A DNA stretch of 11,990 bases, from the NCBI GenBank assembly GCA_023425905.1, contig JAFABT010000019.1:1-11990 (forward strand). Reading direction: 5' to 3'. This stretch comes from Actinomycetes bacterium (GTDB lineage Bacteria; Actinomycetota; Actinomycetes; Actinomycetales; Cellulomonadaceae). Both the position numbers and the translations under genes were made by a program. Below, one piece after another: positions 1-5,882 of this stretch (within the stretch, counting starts at the first letter, position 1; each line of letters begins with the position of its first letter). Below the pieces are notes generated by a model that worked only from the letters and a program-made list of their open reading frames with translations, had not been told where the DNA came from and made no database searches.

Positions 1-2
1 CG

Positions 3-188
3 CAGACGGTTCTCGACGACGGTGGCTGCGTGTGGGTCCTCACCCCCAAGGCCGGGCGACCCGGGCACGTGCTGCCGCACGACGTCGCCGAGGCGTCGAC
101 GACGGCAGGGCTGCACGCGACGACGACGTTCGCGATCGCGCCCAACTGGTCGGCGACCAAGCTCGACACCCGCGGTCGGGGCCGGTGA
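3..188 (+). CDS. DUF3052 family protein, C-terminal part (5' end outside window)
   Basis: Frame 3 is open from the window edge and ends at TGA 186-188, giving the last 61 residues of a protein. The segment reads VWVLTPKAGRPGHV (about residues 10-23 of the fragment) followed by D-V-A-E-A-S-T-T-A-G-L and a final APNWSATKL. This pattern is the C-terminus of the small actinobacterial DUF3052 family (Rv2239c-like). The molecular function of the family is not known to me. In actinobacteria it commonly sits between the pyruvate dehydrogenase E1 gene and an AhpE/BCP-type peroxiredoxin, and the next gene here is that peroxiredoxin. The stop codon overlaps the GTG start of the downstream gene (GTGA at 185-188), so the two are probably translationally coupled. 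Family assignment rests on recalled motif similarity. Confidence 0.75.
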   Translation, partial: QTVLDDGGCVWVLTPKAGRPGHVLPHDVAEASTTAGLHATTTFAIAPNWSATKLDTRGRGR

Positions 189-646
189 CGGCAGTTCCCG
201 CTCTCGGCGACCTCGCGCCCGACTTCACGCTAGCCGACACGCACGGAACGCCCGTGACGCTCTCGGAGCTGCGCGGGGCACCCGTCGCGCTCGTGTTCAT
301 CCCCTTCGCGTTCACCGGGATCTGCACGGACGAGGTCTGCGAGCTCCGGGACAACGTCTCCGCCTTCGCTGACGCCGGGGTGACGCTCTACGTCGTCTCC
401 TGCGACCCGTCGCCCGCGCAGCGGGCCTGGGCGGAGCAGGAACAGCTCCCGTTCGACCTGCTCTCGGACTTCTGGCCACACGGCGACGTCGCCCGCGCGT
501 ACGGTGCCTTCGACGAGAAGGCGGGTCGCGCGCTGCGCGGGTCCTTCCTCCTCGACGCAGCAGGGACCGTCGTCTGGTCGGTCGTCAACCCGGCGGGCCA
601 GGCGCGGGACATCGTCGGCTACCGTGAGGCGCTCGCGCGGCTCTGA
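185..646 (+). CDS. Peroxiredoxin, AhpE/BCP type
   Basis: A thiol peroxidase of the AhpC/TSA family, 153 residues, expected to reduce hydrogen peroxide and organic or peroxynitrite-type peroxides in the cytoplasm. The N-terminus LGDLAPDFTL (7-16) is the usual first strand. The active-site motif P40-F-A-F-T44-G-I-C47 holds the peroxidatic cysteine (C47), and R118 in RGSFLLD is the likely conserved arginine. A second cysteine, C52, lies five residues after C47 (CTDEVC), the resolving-cysteine position seen in BCP-type enzymes. A third cysteine is C73. The frame is open further upstream, but the family-like start is GTG 185, which overlaps the DUF3052 stop; a longer start at 32 would read through the preceding gene. 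Either AhpE-like or BCP-like subfamily is possible. Confidence 0.9.
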   Translation: MTAVPALGDLAPDFTLADTHGTPVTLSELRGAPVALVFIPFAFTGICTDEVCELRDNVSAFADAGVTLYVVSCDPSPAQRAWAEQEQLPFDLLSDFWPHGDVARAYGAFDEKAGRALRGSFLLDAAGTVVWSVVNPAGQARDIVGYREALARL

Positions 647-650
647 CGTC

Positions 651-683
651 CCGGCCGCCGCTCCCCGCGGGCGTTGGGGCCGG
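651..683 (+). terminator. Possible hairpin terminator after the peroxiredoxin
   Basis: CCGGCC at 651-656 can pair with GGCCGG at 678-683, and an inner arm CCGC 658-661 / GCGG 667-670 can form inside it. It starts five bases after the peroxiredoxin stop. There is no T tract, and the right arm abuts the -10 hexamer proposed for the tRNA gene, so the call is weak. Confidence 0.3.
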
Positions 684-689
684 TAGGCT
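684..689 (+). promoter_or_regulatory. -10 hexamer TAGGCT for tRNA-Val
   Basis: TAGGCT fits the actinobacterial TANNNT -10 pattern and predicts a start near 696, six bases before the mature tRNA 5' end. No convincing -35 is visible. The same hexamer recurs at several other gene starts in this window. Confidence 0.45.
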
Positions 690-701
690 GACCGCCCGTC
701 G

Positions 702-775
702 GGGCCTGTAGCTCAGTTGGTCAGAGCGCCGTGCTTACACCACGGAGGTCGTCGGTTCGAGACCGGCCGGGCCCA
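702..775 (+). tRNA. tRNA-Val (anticodon UAC)
   Basis: A full cloverleaf can be folded. The acceptor stem is GGGCCTG 702-708 with CGGGCCC 768-774 (one G-T pair). The D arm is GCTC 711-714 / GAGC 724-727. The anticodon stem is CCGTG 729-733 / CACGG 741-745 with the loop CTTACAC, which places TAC at 736-738; it reads GUA valine codons. The T arm is GTCGG 751-755 / CCGGC 763-767 with loop TTCGAGA. The discriminator base is A775. The 3' CCA is not encoded (A-C-C-T follows), so it must be added by CCA-adding enzyme. Confidence 0.97.
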
Positions 776-800
776 CCTTCCGCGAGAGCCGCATGACCGG

Positions 801-833
801 CTTGACCTTGCACCGTGGTGCACGGTCGAGGCT
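801..833 (+). promoter_or_regulatory. MerR-type operator and promoter with 20-bp spacer
   Basis: A 30-bp dyad runs from 801 to 830, with arms starting CTTGACC and ending GGTCGAG; 12 of 15 paired positions are complementary. TTGACC at 802-807 is a good -35. GAGGCT at 828-833 (one base from the TAGGCT used elsewhere here) is the likely -10, lying exactly 6 bases before ATG 840. The 20-bp spacer with the dyad inside it is the hallmark of promoters activated by MerR-family proteins through DNA underwinding; the CTTGACCTT half resembles operators of metal-sensing members. A MerR-family gene lies 466 bp downstream. The alternative, a terminator hairpin for the tRNA gene, is less likely because the loop would be very tight and no T tract follows. 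Confidence 0.75.
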
Positions 834-839
834 GCTGCC

Positions 840-1289
840 ATGACACATGACAGAGCCCGCACGATCGTCCGCGCCTCAGCCATCTACGACCTTCTCGTCA
901 CGGTGCCCTTCGCCCTGCCCGTCACCGCGACGTGGCTGTTCACGGCGCTCCACACGCTCCACGAGAACCTCGGGCTCACAGGCGCAACCCCCGACGCGGG
1001 CGCTGTCTTCACGCTCATGTTCGCCAACCTCATGGGCAGCGTCGTGAGCGTGTGGGCGCTGTTCCGGATCGCGCGCCCGACACTCGCCGCCGGAGTCGCG
1101 GACACGGGCGCGCGGGTGCTGTTCTCGCTCGGGATGATCACCGCGCTCGCAGGCGGGGCCTCTCCGCTCGTCGTCGTCATGCTCGTCCTCGAGGTCGCGT
1201 GGGGCGTCGTCCAGGGCGTCGCGGTGCTGCGCGCGCGACGCAGGGAGGATCCGCGCGCGCGGGCGGGCAGCTCGGCGACGACCTTCTAG
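840..1289 (+). CDS. Small four-helix membrane protein in a MerR-controlled unit
   Basis: A 149-residue hydrophobic protein of unknown function. Four likely membrane helices can be seen: about residues 15-37, 54-77, 88-106 and 108-130, with the basic tail RARRREDPRARAG at 131-143 probably cytoplasmic. There are no cysteines and no obvious metal-binding or catalytic motif; the only histidines are H3, H38 and H41. ATG 840 was chosen because it lies six bases after the proposed MerR-type -10 and because longer forms would run back into the tRNA. GAGG at 828-831 could serve as a Shine-Dalgarno site if transcription starts further upstream. The MerR-family gene follows after 9 bases, so the pair probably forms an autoregulated unit. 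It resembles small uncharacterised inner-membrane proteins known in other phyla, but I cannot name a family. A role in export, sensing or membrane stress is inference from context. Confidence 0.8.
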   Translation: MTHDRARTIVRASAIYDLLVTVPFALPVTATWLFTALHTLHENLGLTGATPDAGAVFTLMFANLMGSVVSVWALFRIARPTLAAGVADTGARVLFSLGMITALAGGASPLVVVMLVLEVAWGVVQGVAVLRARRREDPRARAGSSATTF

Positions 1290-1292
1290 GCT
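1287..1292 (+). promoter_or_regulatory. Second -10 hexamer TAGGCT in front of the MerR gene
   Basis: TAGGCT ends 6 bases before ATG 1299 and its first three bases are the stop codon of the membrane-protein gene. It would give the regulator its own leaderless transcript, besides read-through from the operator at 801-833. No clear -35 was found. Confidence 0.45.
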
Positions 1293-1298
1293 CCTCGC

Positions 1299-1751
1299 AT
1301 GCGCATCACCGAGCTGGCCAGACGCGCCGGGGTCAAGTCGTCGACGGTCCGGTACTACGAACGCTCGGGGCTCCTGGCCGAGCCCGCCCGCACGCACGGC
1401 GGCTACCGCGACTACGACGACGATGCCGTGACGACGCTCCGGTTCCTCCGGCGGGGCCAGGAGCTCGGGTTCACGCTCGCCGAGCTCGCCGCCTTCACCG
1501 CCCTGTCGGCGGCGGTCCGCGGCGGTGAGGTCAGCCGGGTCGAGGTCGACGCGGTCGCGCGGGCCAAGCTCCGGGAGATCGACGCCCGGATCGAGGACCT
1601 GCACCGCACCCGCGACGCGCTCGCGGGCTTGCTCGACGCCGAGTGCCTCGACCCGGACGCAGCCTGCCCGGTCGTCGCCGCGCTCGGGGTCATGCCCGAC
1701 GCCACCGTCACGGCCGGGCCTCGGCGCGCTCACGCAGGCCGCGCGCGGTAG
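1299..1751 (+). CDS. MerR-family transcriptional regulator with C-terminal cysteine pair
   Basis: A 150-residue regulator. The N-terminal winged helix-turn-helix is textbook MerR: M-R-I-T-E-L-A-R-R-A-G-V at 1-12, then TVRYYERSGLL (16-26) and G-G-Y-R-D-Y-D (34-40). A dimerisation helix rich in R/E/D runs about 77-113. The effector region contains C116 and C123 (CLDPDAACPVVAALG, six residues between them), placed like the metal-binding loop of CueR/ZntR-type sensors. No cysteine occurs around residues 79-80, where divalent-metal sensors usually have one. A metal, thiol or oxidant signal is therefore plausible but not established. MerR proteins bind a dyad inside an overlong promoter spacer and switch the promoter on when ligand is bound; just such a site lies at 801-833, upstream of the preceding membrane-protein gene. 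The gene has no good Shine-Dalgarno and may be leaderless. Confidence 0.93.
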   Translation: MRITELARRAGVKSSTVRYYERSGLLAEPARTHGGYRDYDDDAVTTLRFLRRGQELGFTLAELAAFTALSAAVRGGEVSRVEVDAVARAKLREIDARIEDLHRTRDALAGLLDAECLDPDAACPVVAALGVMPDATVTAGPRRAHAGRAR

Positions 1752-1754
1752 TTT
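1749..1754 (+). promoter_or_regulatory. -10 hexamer TAGTTT for the DUF998-like gene
   Basis: TAGTTT ends exactly 6 bases before GTG 1761. Its TAG is also the stop codon of the MerR gene. No Shine-Dalgarno precedes GTG 1761, consistent with a leaderless mRNA. Confidence 0.45.
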
Positions 1755-1760
1755 CAACGC

Positions 1761-2885
1761 GTGACGAGCGTCGAGCAGGAGCCGCAGCACTCGATCGGCG
1801 CCGAGTCGCTCGCGATCTACCTCGCGCTCGGCACGGGCGCCCTCGGCGCGGCCGCCGGGGCGGTCATCGGCTTCATCCCGCAGCTGCCGCTGTACGGCGA
1901 GCGGTCCCTCGGCGTCTTCGCCGCGATCGGGGCGGGCGTCGTGAGCGCAGGGGTCGCGGGGTCGGGGTACTGGCGGGCACGCAACGATCCCGGGCAACGG
2001 TGGCGCGCCGAGCTGTCACCCATGGTCTCGCGCATCAACGTCGCGAGCGTCGTCCTCGTCCACGCCGTCCTCGCGGTGCTCGCCGCGCTCGTCGCGTTCC
2101 TCGTGCTCGACCTCTCGTTCGTCGGTCTCGAGGTCGACCCGTTCTGGTCGGCGACCCTCATGGGTGTGACGGTCGGGCTCACGGCCTACCTCGTGCACCT
2201 CTCGGTGACGTCGCTCACGACGCGGCACATGGTCACCCTGCTCCTCGCCTTCGTCGGGGTGAGCGCGGTGACGGCGATGGTGACAGCCCCGGACAAGGAG
2301 TGGTGGAAGGTCCACTTCAGCCACCTCGGGACCTTCTGGAGCCTGTCGAGCCTCATGTTCAACGGGGCGCTCGTCGTGGGAGGTCTGCTCGTCACGACCT
2401 TCGCCGTCTACGTCGCGAACGACATGCGGCCGCTCGTCGCCGGGGGCGTGCTCCGGTCGAAGGGCAGCCCCCGAGCGATCTCGCTGCTGTTCGTCCTCAT
2501 GGGGTCGCTGCTCGCGGGCGTCGGGCTCGTGCCCGTGAGCCTGAGCCTCACGGTGCACAACCTGTGCGCCTTCGGCGTCGCGTCGATGTACCTGCTGCTG
2601 CTCGTCGCGGGCCGGTGGATCCTGCGGGGCATGCCGCGGGCGTACTTCGTCGCCGCGTGGGCGTTCCTCGCCGCGACGCTGCTCGCGGTCTTCCTCTACG
2701 CGAGCGTCGACCTCCTCAGCCTCACCGCCTTCGAGATCGTCGTGTTCGCGCTCGTGTTCGGCTGGATCTCGGTGTTCATCCGGTTCCTCGGCGTCGCGAA
2801 CCAGGAGATCGCCCCGCGAGCCCCGCGACGCCCGCGTCAACTACCGTGGACGGGTGCGCGCGACCTTCCTCCACGGCCCAGGTGA
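1761..2885 (+). CDS. Polytopic membrane protein, DUF998-like
   Basis: A 374-residue integral membrane protein with about nine or ten hydrophobic stretches: roughly residues 20-40, 50-70, 95-117, 130-150, 154-176, 195-217, 234-262, 268-287, 294-315 and 321-340. The centre carries WWKVHFSHLGTF followed by S-S-L-M-F-N-G, the pattern of DUF998-type proteins, where a W-W-x5-H/S-x-L-G signature precedes a helix with a conserved F-N. The function of this family is not known to me and no catalytic residue set is evident. GTG 1761 fits the -10 at 1749-1754. The last 10 codons overlap the next gene by 32 bases, so the Arg/Pro-rich tail (RAPRRPRQLPW) may be only lightly constrained. It follows the MerR gene by 9 bases and could share its transcript, but functional linkage is inference. 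Confidence 0.85.
   Translation: MTSVEQEPQHSIGAESLAIYLALGTGALGAAAGAVIGFIPQLPLYGERSLGVFAAIGAGVVSAGVAGSGYWRARNDPGQRWRAELSPMVSRINVASVVLVHAVLAVLAALVAFLVLDLSFVGLEVDPFWSATLMGVTVGLTAYLVHLSVTSLTTRHMVTLLLAFVGVSAVTAMVTAPDKEWWKVHFSHLGTFWSLSSLMFNGALVVGGLLVTTFAVYVANDMRPLVAGGVLRSKGSPRAISLLFVLMGSLLAGVGLVPVSLSLTVHNLCAFGVASMYLLLLVAGRWILRGMPRAYFVAAWAFLAATLLAVFLYASVDLLSLTAFEIVVFALVFGWISVFIRFLGVANQEIAPRAPRRPRQLPWTGARDLPPRPR
2842..2847 (+). promoter_or_regulatory. -10 hexamer TACCGT inside the end of the DUF998-like gene
   Basis: TACCGT ends 6 bases before GTG 2854 and no Shine-Dalgarno sequence is present, so the dehydrogenase probably has its own leaderless promoter within the upstream coding region. Confidence 0.4.
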
Positions 2886-3912
2886 CGTCCGGCTCGAGAC
2901 GGTCGCCGACCCGACAATCCTGCGCCCGACCGACGCGATCGTCCGCATCGTCGCGTCCTGCGTGTGCGGCTCGGACCTCTGGAGCTATCGCGGGGTCCGG
3001 ACCAGCGCCGAACCCCGCGCGATCGGGCACGAGCTCGTCGGCGTCGTCACCGAGGTCGGGAGTGACGTCACGTCCGTCCGCGAGGGACAGGTCGTCATCG
3101 CCCCGTTCTCGATCGGCTGCGGCGAGTGCGTCCACTGCCGCAACGGCGTGCACACGTCGTGCGTCCGGCTGTCCTGGTGGGGCGGCGACGACCACGAGGG
3201 TTTACCCACGGGCGCGGCGCAGGCCGAGGCCGTGCGTGTCCCGCTCGCGAACGGCACTCTCGTCCCGGTCGACGGCGTCGACGAGTCCGTGGACGAGTCG
3301 CTGCTTGCGAGTCTGCTCACCCTGAGCGACGTCATGGGCACCGGTCACCACGCCGCCCGCTCGGCGCGCGTGAGCGAGGGCGACACCGTCGTCGTCGTGG
3401 GCGACGGGGCGGTCGGGCTGTGCGCCGTGCTCGCCTCGGCCCGTCTCGGTGCAGAGCGCGTCGTCGTGATGTCTCGCACCCCTGCCCGGGCCGACCTCGC
3501 TCGCCGCTTCGGTGCCACCGACGTCGTCGCGGAGAGAGGGGCAGACGGCGTGGCCCGGGTGCTCGACCTCCTCGACGGGGTGGGGGCTGACGCGGTGCTC
3601 GAGTGCGTCGGGACCAAGGAGTCGATGAACCAGGCGACGGGCTCGGCGCGGCCCGGCGGTCGGGTCGGCTTCGTCGGCGTCCCGGCGGGTGGCCCCGAGC
3701 TCGACGTGGGTCGCATGTTCTCGACGAACGTGTCCGTCGCCGGGGGAGTGGCGCCCGTGCGCGGGTACATCCCCGAACTGCTCACCGACGTGCTCGCAGG
3801 CACGATCGAGCCCGGTCGGGTCTTCGACGACGTGCGCCCGCTCGCCGATGTCGCAGGGGCGTACGCGGCGATGGACGAGCGTCGCGCGATCAAGTCCATG
3901 CTGCGGCCCTGA
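2854..3912 (+). CDS. Zinc-dependent medium-chain alcohol dehydrogenase
   Basis: A 352-residue member of the zinc MDR superfamily, an NAD(P)-dependent oxidoreductase acting on an alcohol or aldehyde; the substrate cannot be read from the sequence. The catalytic-zinc ligands are visible as C38 (CGSD), H59 with E60 (IGHELVG), and probably D159. The structural-zinc lobe has all four cysteines: C89, C92, C95 and C103. The Rossmann motif is G183-D-G-A-V-G188. The strand that normally ends in an acidic residue in NAD-preferring enzymes ends in M-S-R, so NADP preference is likely. The C-terminal region continues the fold through GTKESMNQA and PGGRVGFVGVP. Start GTG 2854 gives the family-like N-terminus MRATFLHGPGDVRLE. 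The gene overlaps the DUF998-like gene by 32 bases and is followed by the Nif3 operon after 22 bases. Confidence 0.93.
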   Translation: MRATFLHGPGDVRLETVADPTILRPTDAIVRIVASCVCGSDLWSYRGVRTSAEPRAIGHELVGVVTEVGSDVTSVREGQVVIAPFSIGCGECVHCRNGVHTSCVRLSWWGGDDHEGLPTGAAQAEAVRVPLANGTLVPVDGVDESVDESLLASLLTLSDVMGTGHHAARSARVSEGDTVVVVGDGAVGLCAVLASARLGAERVVVMSRTPARADLARRFGATDVVAERGADGVARVLDLLDGVGADAVLECVGTKESMNQATGSARPGGRVGFVGVPAGGPELDVGRMFSTNVSVAGGVAPVRGYIPELLTDVLAGTIEPGRVFDDVRPLADVAGAYAAMDERRAIKSMLRP

Positions 3913-3922
3913 CAGGCGCCGG

Positions 3923-3928
3923 TAGCCT
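3923..3928 (+). promoter_or_regulatory. -10 hexamer TAGCCT for the Nif3 operon
   Basis: TAGCCT ends 6 bases before ATG 3935, in the short gap after the dehydrogenase. No Shine-Dalgarno precedes ATG 3935, which supports leaderless expression. No clear -35 element. Confidence 0.45.
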
Positions 3929-3934
3929 CTGCTC

Positions 3935-5134
3935 ATGACTCCTGAGGCCGACGCCGCCCTCTCGCTCGCCGACGTCATCGCCCTCCTCGAGCAGCGGTAT
4001 CCGCCGTCGACCGCGGAGTCGTGGGACGCGGTCGGCACGGTCTGCGGCGACCCCGACCAGCGGGTGCGCAAGGTGCTGTTCGCCGTCGACCCGACGCGGC
4101 TCGTCGTTGACGAGGCGCTCGAGTGGGGTGCCGACTTGCTCGTCACCCATCACCCGCTGCTGCTCCGGCCCGTCCACTCCGTCGCAGCGACGACCTTCAA
4201 GGGCGCGATCGTCCACCGCCTCATCCGCGGCGGATGCGCGCTGCACGTCGCGCACACGAACGCCGACTCCGCGCCCGGCGGGGTCGCGGAGGCGCTCGCC
4301 CTCGCGATCGGGCTCACGGACCTCACGCCGCTCGTGCCTCAGGTGGCCGAGCCGGTCGACAAGCACGTCGTCCTGGTCCCGGAGACCCACGCCGAAGACC
4401 TCGTCGACGCGATGGCCGCGGCCGGGGCCGGGGCCCTCGGGGCGTACTCGCGGTGCGCATGGACGACGACGGGGGAGGGCACCTACCTGCCTGGTGCGGG
4501 CGCGAACCCGACGATCGGGCAGGTGGGCGTCGTCGAGCACGTCCCCGAGGCGCGCATCGAGATGGTCGCCCCGAGGCGCCTCCGTGCCGGCGTCGTCGCC
4601 GCGGTGCAAGCAGCACACCCCTATGAGGAGCCGGCCTTCGACGTGCTCGAGCCTGCCTCGCTCCCGCTCACGGGGCTCCAGGGCACCGGGACGGGACGGG
4701 TGGGCGTGCTGTCCGAGCCGACGACGCTCGAGGGCTTTGCGCGCCAGGTCGCGGCCGCGCTGCCGCGGACGGCGCAGGGCGTGCGGGTCGCGGGCGACCT
4801 GGCCGCCACCGTGCGCCGGGTCGCGGTCGTCGGAGGGTCCGGCGACTCCCTCTTCGACGCCGTCCGTGCCTCGGGTGCCGACGTCTACGTCACCGCTGAT
4901 CTGCGACACCATCCCGCATCCGAGCTCCGCGAGCGGGCAGAGCACGAGGTGCGGGGCCCGGCGCTCGTGGACGTCGCCCACTTCGCGAGCGAGTGGCCAT
5001 GGCTCGAGCACGCAGCGCGCACCCTCGTGCGGGACCTGGCCGACCGCGGCACTACGGTGGAGACCCGGGTCAGCACGCTGTCCACGGACCCGTGGACCAC
5101 CCGGATCGCCTCGACGGAAGGAACCTCCCTGTGA
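3935..5134 (+). CDS. Nif3-like dinuclear metal centre protein (YbgI/YqfO family)
   Basis: A 399-residue Nif3/NGG1p-interacting-factor-3 family protein, expected to form a hexameric ring with a two-metal site in each subunit; its biochemical role is still unsettled. Metal ligands are visible in the order known for the family: H72-H73 (THHPLL), D111 (AHTNAD), H349 and E353 (DVAHFASE). Between the two halves, about residues 125-255, lies the extra PII/CutA-like insert typical of the longer bacterial form, ending in the signature HPYEEPAFDV. The second half contains V-A-V-V-G-G-S-G (about 292-299) and Y-V-T-A-D-L-R-H-H. It heads a three-gene operon: its TGA overlaps the GTG of the zinc-ribbon gene, which is followed by the RNase H fusion. 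The same set is adjacent in M. tuberculosis (Rv2230c-Rv2228c). Confidence 0.94.
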   Translation: MTPEADAALSLADVIALLEQRYPPSTAESWDAVGTVCGDPDQRVRKVLFAVDPTRLVVDEALEWGADLLVTHHPLLLRPVHSVAATTFKGAIVHRLIRGGCALHVAHTNADSAPGGVAEALALAIGLTDLTPLVPQVAEPVDKHVVLVPETHAEDLVDAMAAAGAGALGAYSRCAWTTTGEGTYLPGAGANPTIGQVGVVEHVPEARIEMVAPRRLRAGVVAAVQAAHPYEEPAFDVLEPASLPLTGLQGTGTGRVGVLSEPTTLEGFARQVAAALPRTAQGVRVAGDLAATVRRVAVVGGSGDSLFDAVRASGADVYVTADLRHHPASELRERAEHEVRGPALVDVAHFASEWPWLEHAARTLVRDLADRGTTVETRVSTLSTDPWTTRIASTEGTSL

Positions 5135-5880
5135 CCACCGCCCCTCCCGAGGACCAGCGACGCCTGCTCGACGTCCAGGAGCTCGACACGAAGCTCGACC
5201 AGCTCGCCCACCGGCGTCGCACGCTTCCCGTGCTGAGCACCCTCGGCGAGCTCGACGGGCGGGCGGCCGACGTCCACGCGGCGCTCGTCGCCTCCCGGAC
5301 GGCCGCGAGCGACCTGCGGCGTGCCCTCACCAAGGCGGAGGGCGACGTCGAGCAGGTCCGCAATCGGGTGGCCCGCGACCAGCGGATGCTCGACTCGGGC
5401 ACGGGCACGTCCAAGGAGCTCCTCGCGATCCAGGACGAGCTCGCCTCGCTCGCCCGTCGGCAGGGCGACCTCGAGGACGTCGAGCTCGAGGTCATGGAGC
5501 GTCTCGAGGCCCATCAGGGGGCTCTCGACGAGCTCGAGAAGGCTGCCGCCGAGCTGGACGCGCAGCGCGCCGCGGCTGAGGGCGAGCGTGACGCGCAGTG
5601 GGCGGAGATCGACGCGGAGGCGGCGACGATCGCCGCCGAGCGCGCCGCCGCGGTCGCAGGCCTCGAGCCCGGGCTCGTGAGCCTGTACGAGCGGCTCCGC
5701 GGTCAGTTGGGCGGTTCGGGGGCTGCGCTGCTGCGCGGACGGCGCTGCGAGGGCTGCCGCCTCGAGCTCAACCCGATGGACGTCGAGGCGCTGCGCAAGG
5801 CCGCACCCGAGACGGTGACCCGCTGCGAGGAGTGCGGTCGCATCCTCGTGCGCCTGCCCGCAGGCGGCGGCGAGGGCTGA
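5131..5880 (+). CDS. Coiled-coil protein with C4 zinc ribbon (Rv2229c-like)
   Basis: A 249-residue protein in two parts. Residues about 10-185 are almost all charged and Ala/Leu-rich helix, a long antiparallel coiled coil broken near 83-95 (DQRMLDSGTGTSKEL), where the two arms probably turn. Residues 200-242 form a zinc ribbon with C206-x2-C209 and C232-x2-C235, the zf-RING_7/C4 domain. Bacterial relatives are usually described as possible nucleic-acid-binding proteins, but the role in this operon is unknown. GTG 5131 is chosen because it overlaps the Nif3 stop (GTGA) and has GGAAGGA at 5116-5122 as Shine-Dalgarno, 8 bases upstream; longer forms would start inside the Nif3 gene. The following gene begins 2 bases after the stop. 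The persistent link to RNase H suggests work on RNA or RNA-DNA hybrids, which is inference. Confidence 0.92.
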   Translation: MTTAPPEDQRRLLDVQELDTKLDQLAHRRRTLPVLSTLGELDGRAADVHAALVASRTAASDLRRALTKAEGDVEQVRNRVARDQRMLDSGTGTSKELLAIQDELASLARRQGDLEDVELEVMERLEAHQGALDELEKAAAELDAQRAAAEGERDAQWAEIDAEAATIAAERAAAVAGLEPGLVSLYERLRGQLGGSGAALLRGRRCEGCRLELNPMDVEALRKAAPETVTRCEECGRILVRLPAGGGEG

Positions 5881-5882
5881 GC

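Noticed and set aside
32..184. N-terminal extension of the peroxiredoxin starting at 32
   Set aside because: The extension would overlap the DUF3052 coding frame and has no peroxiredoxin-like sequence; GTG 185 gives the normal family N-terminus.
801..830. Dyad interpreted as the tRNA-Val terminator
   Set aside because: A loop of only two unpaired bases at the centre and no T tract; the -35/-10 arrangement and the nearby MerR gene explain it better, though termination cannot be fully excluded.
876..1997. Long minus-strand open frame of 373 codons opposite the membrane protein and MerR genes
   Set aside because: Composition is dominated by Arg, Asp, Glu, Gly and Ala as expected of antisense frames in GC-rich DNA; it crosses two well-supported genes and the operator-proximal region and shows no family motif.
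1643..3325. 560-codon plus-strand open frame across the MerR, DUF998-like and dehydrogenase genes
   Set aside because: Very Arg-rich shadow frame; the overlapped frames contain clear family motifs and membrane helices.
3202..4146. 314-codon minus-strand frame opposite the dehydrogenase
   Set aside because: Shadow of a convincing zinc dehydrogenase with all metal ligands; no Shine-Dalgarno or homologous motif seen.
4107..5579. 490-codon plus-strand open frame across the Nif3 and zinc-ribbon genes
   Set aside because: Ser/Arg/Pro-rich shadow of the Nif3 frame, without any recognisable domain.
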